This document shows, in pieces, positions 6,893 through 11,738 of a stretch of 11,738 nt of DNA. Made by a program: the position numbers and the translations under genes. The notes under the pieces are model-generated. The model saw only the letters and a list, made by a program, of their open reading frames with translations. It had not been told where the DNA came from and did not search any database. The DNA is from an uncultured Bacteroidales bacterium (GTDB lineage Bacteria > Bacteroidota > Bacteroidia > Bacteroidales > P3), in NCBI GenBank assembly GCA_947097635.1, contig CAMURW010000021.1, positions 1 through 11,738 on the forward strand, read 5' to 3'. Numbering within the stretch: position 1 is the stretch's first letter; each line of letters opens with the position of its first letter.

Positions 6893-7582
6893 TCATGGTG
6901 CCGTCGTTGCGGTGAGATACCCTTCTATGAAGGGCAGTTCAAAGGTGTGTTGCACCACGCCCTTGGGAATAGTGTCCAGGATGGAGGGGAGGTCCATGGT
7001 AAGTCCTGTGCCGGTGTATTTGGTGTAGCTCTCCTTGCAAGTCCAGTATCGTAGGAAAGCCATCGCCGGGTCGCTGCTGCCAGCTATCTCGGTCCGCTCT
7101 CTGTCGTTGCATGCCTTGTCTATGAGCGGCTGCGACACTTTGCGACGGCATTCCACGTCTATACCCACTGGTGCATCGTGTAGCGCCAATGCCACGGCTT
7201 TGCTGCAGTGGCTGATGTTGAAATGCGTTCCTTCCAAGCCTTCCAGAGAAGGCTTGCCGTGTATTCCGTAGCGGAAGTGGGGTAGCGTAGCGGACAGGTG
7301 AGGGCTTGCTTGTGCTGTGTTCCGTGCTTTTGCCTTGTAGCGCTGTGCCGTGGCCAGCAGGGTGGGGAAGTCCTCTATCTGCAGGGGCTGGTCGTGTATG
7401 CCGCTTTGCCACACCTCCAGGGCTCTGAGCAGCAGCAGGTAGCTGGCAACACGGTCTCGCCGGTCGTGAAGGCGTGTGGCAGGACGCACGTATTCCACTT
7501 GGTCCGATGGAAACCAGGTGAGGCAGTCCGTGATGAAATCCGTCGTCAAGGCCTCTGTGTCGGTATAAAGGTAAATCAGCAT
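6893..7582 (-). CDS. 4'-phosphopantetheinyl transferase, Sfp type
   Basis: This 229-residue enzyme belongs to the Sfp-type phosphopantetheinyl transferases, which move the phosphopantetheine arm of CoA onto a serine of acyl or peptidyl carrier proteins in the cytoplasm. Numbering from the ATG at 7582, the substrate-binding GKPSLEG segment (109-115) and NISHC (122-126) precede VGIDVE (139-144), with the Mg2+-binding Asp142 and Glu144. WTCKESYTKYTG (180-191) holds the catalytic Lys183/Glu184 pair. Length is right for the Sfp group. An in-frame TTG at 7591 would add three residues; the ATG is the more conventional choice. The gene begins 20 bases after the tsaC stop and is followed by the secreted-protein gene. 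No fatty-acid or non-ribosomal peptide genes are nearby, so it may serve the housekeeping acyl carrier protein; that is inference. Confidence 0.92.
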   Translation of the reverse strand: MLIYLYTDTEALTTDFITDCLTWFPSDQVEYVRPATRLHDRRDRVASYLLLLRALEVWQSGIHDQPLQIEDFPTLLATAQRYKAKARNTAQASPHLSATLPHFRYGIHGKPSLEGLEGTHFNISHCSKAVALALHDAPVGIDVECRRKVSQPLIDKACNDRERTEIAGSSDPAMAFLRYWTCKESYTKYTGTGLTMDLPSILDTIPKGVVQHTFELPFIEGYLTATTAP

Positions 7583-7602
7583 AGCCGTCAAATAGTTATC
7601 GC

Positions 7603-8199
7603 TTATCTTATCACTATGGGTTCTTCGTCTTCTGCCACCAGTTTCAGTATCCTGCTGCCGGCGGTGCGATGGCTGGCAAACATCTCTAGGTTCGGAACGC
7701 AGTAGTCCATCCTCTCCTTCAGGCGTGGTGAAATGTCTTCATAGTTCTTTGGCGAAGGCTCGCCGCTCAGGTTGGCACTGGTGCTCACTAAGGGTTTGCC
7801 GAAGGCGGAGAGCCACTGTTGCAATATGTTGTGCTGCGGTATCCTTATCCCTATGCTGCCGTCTCTGGATAGCAGGGAGGGGCATATCAGGCGATGCTGC
7901 ATCAGCACCTCCGCCGTCCCCATCTCCTTGGCGAAGATGACGGTGGTAGGGTTTCCGTTCAGCAGGAACTTCCAGCAGCAGCTCTCTGCCGGCAGCACCT
8001 TCTTCGCCAGTGCCATGCTCATTAGTATCAGCATGCTTTTCTCGCGGTCGCGCTGCTTTATCTGGTACAGCTTCTCTACGGCGCTCGCGTTTGTGGCATC
8101 GCAGCCCACACCCCATATCGTGTCGGTGGGGTACAATATTGTCTCGCCCTCTTTTAAGGCGTTAATCACATCTTTTCCTATATTGCTCGCCTCGTTCAT
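7603..8199 (-). CDS. tsaC: L-threonylcarbamoyladenylate synthase (TsaC/YrdC/Sua5 family)
   Basis: The 198-residue protein makes threonylcarbamoyl-AMP from threonine, bicarbonate and ATP, the first step of the t6A modification at position 37 of ANN-decoding tRNAs. Family motifs are in order: YPTDTIWGVG (about 23-32), KQRDREKSMLILM (about 46-58) with the basic ATP/threonine-binding residues, GIRIPQH (about 135-141) and the STSANLSGEPS loop (about 154-164). The length matches the short TsaC form without the extra C-terminal Sua5 domain. The frame stays open upstream to 8406, but the MNEASN start at 8199 is chosen: the extra 69 residues are unlike the family and would run through the promoter region and into the start of the divergent transporter gene. 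It heads the five-gene - strand run; a TATTTTTG box lies about 65 bases upstream. Confidence 0.95.
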   Translation of the reverse strand: MNEASNIGKDVINALKEGETILYPTDTIWGVGCDATNASAVEKLYQIKQRDREKSMLILMSMALAKKVLPAESCCWKFLLNGNPTTVIFAKEMGTAEVLMQHRLICPSLLSRDGSIGIRIPQHNILQQWLSAFGKPLVSTSANLSGEPSPKNYEDISPRLKERMDYCVPNLEMFASHRTAGSRILKLVAEDEEPIVIR

Positions 8200-8263
8200 T
8201 TCTCGGTGATACTTAGACAGAAGGAACGATATTTGATGTACCGTCACCTTTCTTTTGCAGCCA

Positions 8264-8271
8264 CAAAAATA
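8264..8271 (-). promoter_or_regulatory. Putative -7 box (TATTTTTG) for the tsaC operon
   Basis: The - strand reads TATTTTTG, an exact match to the Bacteroidota TAnnTTTG -7 consensus, about 65 bases before the tsaC ATG. I see no exact TTTG at the expected -33 distance (around 8291-8300), where the - strand reads AAATATTTAG; -33 boxes are often weak in this phylum. It would drive tsaC and, given the spacing, probably the next four genes. Confidence 0.5.
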
Positions 8272-8286
8272 CAAAATATTTGTCAC

Positions 8287-8321
8287 TTTGCTAAATATTT
8301 TAAAAAATATTAGTAAATTTG
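8287..8321 (+). promoter_or_regulatory. Putative Bacteroidota promoter for the peptide transporter
   Basis: TTTG at 8287-8290 and TAAATTTG at 8314-8321 match the -33 (TTTG) and -7 (TAnnTTTG) consensus of the phylum's primary sigma factor, separated by 23 bases, slightly wide. Transcription would begin a few bases later, leaving a leader of roughly 65 bases before the ATG at 8395. The element lies in a strongly AT-rich stretch (about 8262-8330), unlike the surrounding coding DNA. Confidence 0.55.
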
Positions 8322-8394
8322 CAAATTCTCTTCGTCTCCCCGCGAAGGTTAATTGGGTTTGTAAACTATTATTAATTAAACTGTTATATATTTT

Positions 8395-10002
8395 ATGAAA
8401 GGACATCCAAAAGGACTAATTGCGGCGGCCTTGAGTAATATGGGAGAGCGCTTTGGCTACTATATTATGAATGCCGTGTTGGTGCTGTTCCTCTGTTCCA
8501 AGTTTGGCTTGGCGGAGGAAAAAGCCACCCTCATCTACTCCATCTTTTACATGGGCATCTATATCCTGAGCCTGGTGGGCGGCATTATCGCCGACCGCAC
8601 GCAGAACTACAAGGGCACCATCCAGACGGGTCTGCTGATTATGGCTTCTGGTTATGTGATTCTCGCCATACCCATTCTGGCGACGGCGCAGAACCATGTG
8701 TGGCTGCTTGCACTCACCTGTGTCGCCCTGTTCCTCATCGCTTTCGGCAATGGTCTGTTCAAGGGAAACCTGCAAGCCATTGTGGGTCAGATGTACGACA
8801 ACTACGAGGTTGAAGAGGCCAAGAAAGGCACCGAGGCGCTGGCTGTGGCCAAGAACAAACGCGACAGCGGCTTCCAGATTTTCTACATGTTCATCAACGT
8901 AGGAGGTCTCATCGCTCCTTTCGTAGCCCCCTTGCTGCGCCAATGGTGGCTGGGTGTCAACGGCTTTGAGTACAACGCCGACCTGCCTGCCCTGTGCCAT
9001 CAGGTACTCAACGAAGGCGGCATGCTGGCCACTACTGCCGGCACCAAGCTGATAGAGTTGTTTGGCAATATGCACGTCGCCATCAATCCTGCCGATTTGG
9101 CAGGCACTCAGGACATAGCCCAGAACTACCTCAACGTCTTCAACACAGGTGTCCACTACAGCTTCATCGCTTCCGTGGCTGCCATGCTGATATCCCTCAC
9201 CATCTTCCTTTGCACCAAGAGGAAATTCCCCACCCCCGCCAAGGCGGCAGCCACGGAGAGCGTGAACTACACTTTCGAAGAGAAGACTGCTATGGCCAAG
9301 GAACTGAAACAGCGCCTCTATGCCATGTTTGCAGTGCTTATCATTGCCGTGTTCTTCTGGTTCTCTTTCCATCAGAATGGTACCTCCATGTCCCTTTTCG
9401 CCCGCGACTTCGTGAACACCGAAAGTCTTGCTCCCGAGGTGTGGCAGGCCGTGAATCCCTTCTTCGTCATCGTGCTTACCTTTCCCATTATGTGGCTCTT
9501 CGAGGGTCTCACCCGCAGGGGCAAAGGCATTTCCACGCCCCGCAAGATTGCCATCGGCATGGGTGTGGCAGGATGTGCCTACCTGTTCATGACGCTGTTC
9601 TGTAGCGCTCATGGCTATCCTTCCGCCACCGATTTCCGCGCTTTCGACGCAGCCACCGCTTCCAGCATGAAGGCGGGCGCCTGGGTGCTGATAGTATACT
9701 ATTTTGGCATGACTGTTGCCGAGCTGTTTATCAGCCCGCTGGGTCTCAGCTTCATCTCCAAGGTTGCTCCTAAGAACCTGCTGGGTCTCTGCCAGGGCCT
9801 GTGGCTGGGTGCCACGGCCGTAGGCAATGGTCTCTTGTGGATAGGACCTCTGCTCTACAACAAGTTCCCCATCTGGAAGGCTTGGATCGTCTTCATGGCG
9901 GTTTGCTTCCTTTCCATGATAGTGATGCTGTGCATGGTGAGCTGGCTGGAACGCGTGACCGGCGAGAAACCTGCTCCTCAGTTGGAAGGCAAGAAAAACT
10001 AA
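8395..10002 (+). CDS. POT/PTR2-family proton-coupled peptide MFS transporter
   Basis: A 535-residue inner-membrane transporter of the proton-dependent oligopeptide (POT/PTR2) branch of the major facilitator superfamily, importing di- and tripeptides. Signatures are NMGERFGYY (15-23), equivalent to the family ExxERFxYY; GGIIADRTQNYKG (62-74), the PTR2 motif in the first cytoplasmic loop; GNGLFKGN (118-125), equivalent to GTGxxKPN; and FYMFINVGGL (163-172), equivalent to FYxxINxGSL. About 12 or more hydrophobic helices are present, with a polar extracellular-type insert near residues 200-240. The first Glu of ExxERF is Asn15 here, and the Pro of KPN is Gly. The ATG follows an AT-rich leader with no Shine-Dalgarno site. 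It is transcribed divergently from tsaC and ends 22 bases before an intrinsic terminator, so it is probably monocistronic. Confidence 0.95.
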   Translation: MKGHPKGLIAAALSNMGERFGYYIMNAVLVLFLCSKFGLAEEKATLIYSIFYMGIYILSLVGGIIADRTQNYKGTIQTGLLIMASGYVILAIPILATAQNHVWLLALTCVALFLIAFGNGLFKGNLQAIVGQMYDNYEVEEAKKGTEALAVAKNKRDSGFQIFYMFINVGGLIAPFVAPLLRQWWLGVNGFEYNADLPALCHQVLNEGGMLATTAGTKLIELFGNMHVAINPADLAGTQDIAQNYLNVFNTGVHYSFIASVAAMLISLTIFLCTKRKFPTPAKAAATESVNYTFEEKTAMAKELKQRLYAMFAVLIIAVFFWFSFHQNGTSMSLFARDFVNTESLAPEVWQAVNPFFVIVLTFPIMWLFEGLTRRGKGISTPRKIAIGMGVAGCAYLFMTLFCSAHGYPSATDFRAFDAATASSMKAGAWVLIVYYFGMTVAELFISPLGLSFISKVAPKNLLGLCQGLWLGATAVGNGLLWIGPLLYNKFPIWKAWIVFMAVCFLSMIVMLCMVSWLERVTGEKPAPQLEGKKN

Positions 10003-10024
10003 GGCATATTGGTGCCTGCACGAA

Positions 10025-10068
10025 GCTGCCGCTCTTTGCCTATATGGGCAGAGGGCGGCAGCGTTTTT
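10025..10068 (+). terminator. Intrinsic terminator after the peptide transporter
   Basis: A GC-rich stem begins with GCTGCCGC (10025-10032) pairing with GCGGCAGC (10055-10062). Inner pairing of TTTGCC with GGGCAGA closes around a TATAT loop, and the stem is followed one base later by TTTTT (10064-10068). It lies 22 bases past the transporter stop. No T-run follows on the other strand, so it acts in the + direction only. Confidence 0.88.
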
Positions 10069-10439
10069 GTATGCTCAGCACGAGCATTGGCTAACGAAGG
10101 AGGATCATAGGTTTGGCTGTGGTTCGGGTGCCTGAGTGGCTTGGCTCGGCATACCTCTTGGGTACCTCTTGGCAGGCCAAGAGGTACCCAAGAGGTATGC
10201 ACTGTCACCGGCGATGCACGATACTGTCACGGATGAGGCTTGGTGTAGAGAAATTGGGCCACTTTGTGAAAGCCATATCCTTGCATATGAAGAACCGCTT
10301 TCTTGTAGCGAATGGGGGAGGGCCAGTAGGCACGGCTTCTCGCCAAAGCCATTGCGCACGGTTTCTGCCATGTAGTCGGTAAGGTTGGCCCATCAAGGTA
10401 GGTGCGCAGCCGGGTCGTGAACAGCGCATTCGTACATGG
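10069..10439. other. 371-base gap with no convincing gene
   Basis: Between the transporter terminator and the stop of the MutS-like gene there is no convincing coding region. Short open frames exist on both strands (for example + 10113-10382, from a TTG 9 bases after AAGGAGG at 10097-10103), but they overlap one another and run through a perfect palindrome, and their products resemble nothing I know. On the - strand the 70 codons after the TAG stop of the MutS-like gene are open in the same frame, down to a TGA at 10227-10229. Contents seen are the palindrome at 10149-10200 and a short direct repeat ACTGTCAC at 10201-10208 and 10223-10230. The gap may hold gene debris, a small RNA or a binding site; none can be shown. 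Confidence 0.5.
10149..10200. repeat. Perfect 25-bp-arm inverted repeat made of four 10-mer copies
   Basis: The left arm 10149-10173 and right arm 10176-10200 are exact reverse complements around a two-base AG centre. Each arm holds two copies of TACCTCTTGG: 10152-10161 and 10163-10172 on the left, and CCAAGAGGTA at 10177-10186 and 10188-10197 on the right. Copies within an arm are spaced 11 bases, about one helical turn. No T-run follows on either strand, so it is not an intrinsic terminator. A multi-site operator, a structured RNA or a mobile-repeat hairpin are all possible. Confidence 0.85.
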
Positions 10440-11738
10440 CTACTCGCTTTTCAGTGCTTCTTTGGCCAGTGCTATCATCTCGGTGTCGCAGCCTAGGATG
10501 GTGGCGATGCGGAGGGCTTCCTGGGGTACGTCTTCGTTGTCGTCGGGCAGCAGGCTGTAGTCCATGAAGCGGTTGATGGTATCTGGCGTCAGTTCCACGT
10601 CGGAGAGGTTTTCCACGAAGCCTTTTACGCGCAGGCGACGGCAGCTGATGCCCAGATGGCTGTAGTGCGTGGTGATTAGCGTGATGGAGCTGCGGTCGTT
10701 CAAAATCTTGCCTATGGCCTGCACTATGGCCTTGCCTTCTACAGGGTTTGTGGTACGCGCGGGTTCGTCGATGAGGATGAGCAGGTGCTGGAAGGAGGAG
10801 CGTTTCAGTGTGTCGCTGGTTTTGATGATTTCGCTGGCAAAGGAGGAGAGGCCGTTCATCTCGTTCTGTTCGTCGCCGATGCAGAAGAGCACGTCGTCCA
10901 CAGGTACTATGGAGGCTTCCGCGGCAGGCACGAACATTCCGAACTGTGCCATCATCTGTGTGCAGCCTACCGTCTTCAGCATCACTGTCTTGCCGGCCAT
11001 GTTGGCGCCAGTGATGAGGCACACACCGCTGTGCAGTTCCAGGTCTATTGGCTGGTAGCGCAGGTGCTGCTGCTGGTTGCGATGCAGCAGACGCGGGTTG
11101 ACGATTTGGCGATATGATGTAGTGGCGTCTTTGCTGTCGCAGGAATGCGACAGCGTGGGCTTCGTTAATTGCCAGTCGATGACTTGCGTGGCTTTGGCCT
11201 GCATCAGGTCGCTGTATGCCATCTGTTTCATGCCTTTTGCCAGCAGGTTGCTGAGTTCGAACAGCTGCTGGGCGACCTTCTGCAGCACTTCGTCCTGTAT
11301 TTTGTCCTGGCAGAGCAGCAGGTTGCTGATTTCGTCATGCAGCTGTTGCCAGGCGGCACGCTGTTCCTCGGTGAGGCGTGCTTCGCCCGTCGCCTCCAGT
11401 TTCGCCAAAGCGTTCTGTTTCTCTCTCAGCAGTTTGCGCAGGGGGGCCAACCCGGGGTGATAGGAGTCGTAAATGTAGAAAGTAGGTACTCCGGTGTGGT
11501 CTGGATCTAGGCGGCTGAAGATGGGGGAGAGGTCGGGCAGGTCCAGTACGTCGTTGATGTTCATCGCCATTGCCGCCTTCTGTGCACGCATGGTGTGGAA
11601 GGCAAACTGCTTGATTTGGAAGAGTTCAATCTCGTCTATCACTACGTGGCTCTGCAGGTTTTTCAGCGTGCCGCGCAGGTCTTGCAGTTCCATCATCTGG
11701 TGGCGCAGCTCTGTCACCTGTCGTTTGTTTTCGGCATT
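10440..11738 (-). CDS. MutS-fold ATPase, KamC-like (5' end beyond window)
   Basis: At least 432 residues of an ATPase with the MutS domain V fold; the frame is open to the window edge, so the N-terminus lies outside. The Walker A is GANMAGKT (- strand, about 11009-10986), where MutS has GPNMGGKST. The segment GLSSFASEI stands where MutS has STFMxEM. The Walker B and following loop read LILIDEPARTTNPVEGKA (D-E at about 10769-10764), where MutS has LLDEIGRGTS. A THYSHL switch follows. The region before the ATPase is helical and rich in Gln, Glu and Leu. True MutS and MutS2 keep the GRGTS loop, so this is probably not a mismatch-repair protein. The DEPARTTNP pattern is what I recall from KamC, the proposed ATPase subunit of the lysine 5,6-aminomutase reactivase. 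That assignment is from memory and uncertain. No kamD/kamE follows; downstream is the gene-free gap. Confidence 0.8.
   Translation of the reverse strand, partial: NAENKRQVTELRHQMMELQDLRGTLKNLQSHVVIDEIELFQIKQFAFHTMRAQKAAMAMNINDVLDLPDLSPIFSRLDPDHTGVPTFYIYDSYHPGLAPLRKLLREKQNALAKLEATGEARLTEEQRAAWQQLHDEISNLLLCQDKIQDEVLQKVAQQLFELSNLLAKGMKQMAYSDLMQAKATQVIDWQLTKPTLSHSCDSKDATTSYRQIVNPRLLHRNQQQHLRYQPIDLELHSGVCLITGANMAGKTVMLKTVGCTQMMAQFGMFVPAAEASIVPVDDVLFCIGDEQNEMNGLSSFASEIIKTSDTLKRSSFQHLLILIDEPARTTNPVEGKAIVQAIGKILNDRSSITLITTHYSHLGISCRRLRVKGFVENLSDVELTPDTINRFMDYSLLPDDNEDVPQEALRIATILGCDTEMIALAKEALKSE

Noticed and set aside
7583..7591. TTG at 7591 as the start of the phosphopantetheinyl transferase
   Set aside because: It adds only three residues, and an ATG lies in frame at 7582 at normal distance from the first beta strand.
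8200..8406. 69-residue N-terminal extension of TsaC
   Set aside because: It would pass through the AT-rich promoter region and overlap the start of the divergent transporter, and TsaC proteins begin close to the ATG at 8199.
8416..9612. 398-residue open frame on the - strand opposite the peptide transporter
   Set aside because: Long antisense frames are expected opposite GC-biased membrane-protein codons; the product is His/Gly/Glu-rich with no domain, and the sense gene is certain.
10121..10200. tRNA-Ser/Leu-like start (GGGTGCCTGAGTGGC)
   Set aside because: It resembles a D-arm only; no anticodon arm, T-loop sequence or acceptor pairing follows, and the palindrome occupies the space.
10149..10200. 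Palindrome as an intrinsic terminator for the MutS-like gene
   Set aside because: No run of T follows the stem on the - strand (nor on the + strand), and it lies about 240 bases past the stop codon.
10113..10382. 89-residue + strand open frame starting at TTG after AAGGAGG
   Set aside because: The ribosome-site match is tempting, but strong Shine-Dalgarno sites are rare in this phylum, the frame runs through the palindrome, and the product has no recognisable features.

Overview
The window looks like a chromosomal segment from a member of the Bacteroidota, most likely Bacteroidales and possibly Prevotella-like. The evidence is the divergent spacer at 8200-8394, which carries TAnnTTTG-type -7 boxes (TAAATTTG on +, TATTTTTG on -) as used by the Bacteroidota primary sigma factor. 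Most starts also have A-rich leaders and no clear Shine-Dalgarno sequence, and the protein set fits the phylum. Coding DNA is moderately GC-rich, while promoter spacers are strongly AT-rich. No rRNA, tRNA, CRISPR array, transposase or phage gene was seen.

Layout: the 3' end of an unidentified + strand gene (1-126) is followed by a MATE-family efflux transporter (195-1571) and a compact HdrA/QmoA-like flavoprotein (1670-2887), both on +. Two copies of a G/C-rich short repeat flank the MATE/HdrA junction. Converging on the flavoprotein, with only 3 bases between stop codons, is a run of five - strand genes read from right to left: tsaC (8199-7603), a Sfp-type phosphopantetheinyl transferase (7582-6893), a small secreted, probably outer-membrane protein (6861-6208), a bifunctional (p)ppGpp synthetase/hydrolase (6183-3736) and mazG (3739-2891). 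Gaps are 20, 31 and 24 bases, then a 4-base ATGA overlap, so the run is probably one transcription unit. On the other side of the divergent promoter lies a POT/PTR2-family peptide transporter (8395-10002) with a clear intrinsic terminator.

From 10069 to 10439 there is no convincing gene, but there is a perfect 25-bp-arm inverted repeat built from four copies of a 10-mer. The right edge holds the C-terminal part of a MutS-fold ATPase on -, open to the window end. Its motifs differ from true MutS and resemble KamC-type proteins (lysine 5,6-aminomutase reactivase ATPase).

Functionally, the five-gene run groups a tRNA t6A-modification enzyme, a carrier-protein activator, the stringent-response alarmone enzyme and a nucleotide-pool sanitiser, joined by tight spacing. 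Most of the window is ordinary housekeeping content, and no obviously new multi-gene system is visible. The best leads are the four-site palindrome, the KamC-like ATPase with no kamD/kamE after it, the HdrA-like protein without partners and with an Arg/Glu-rich tail, and several unexplained inverted repeats.
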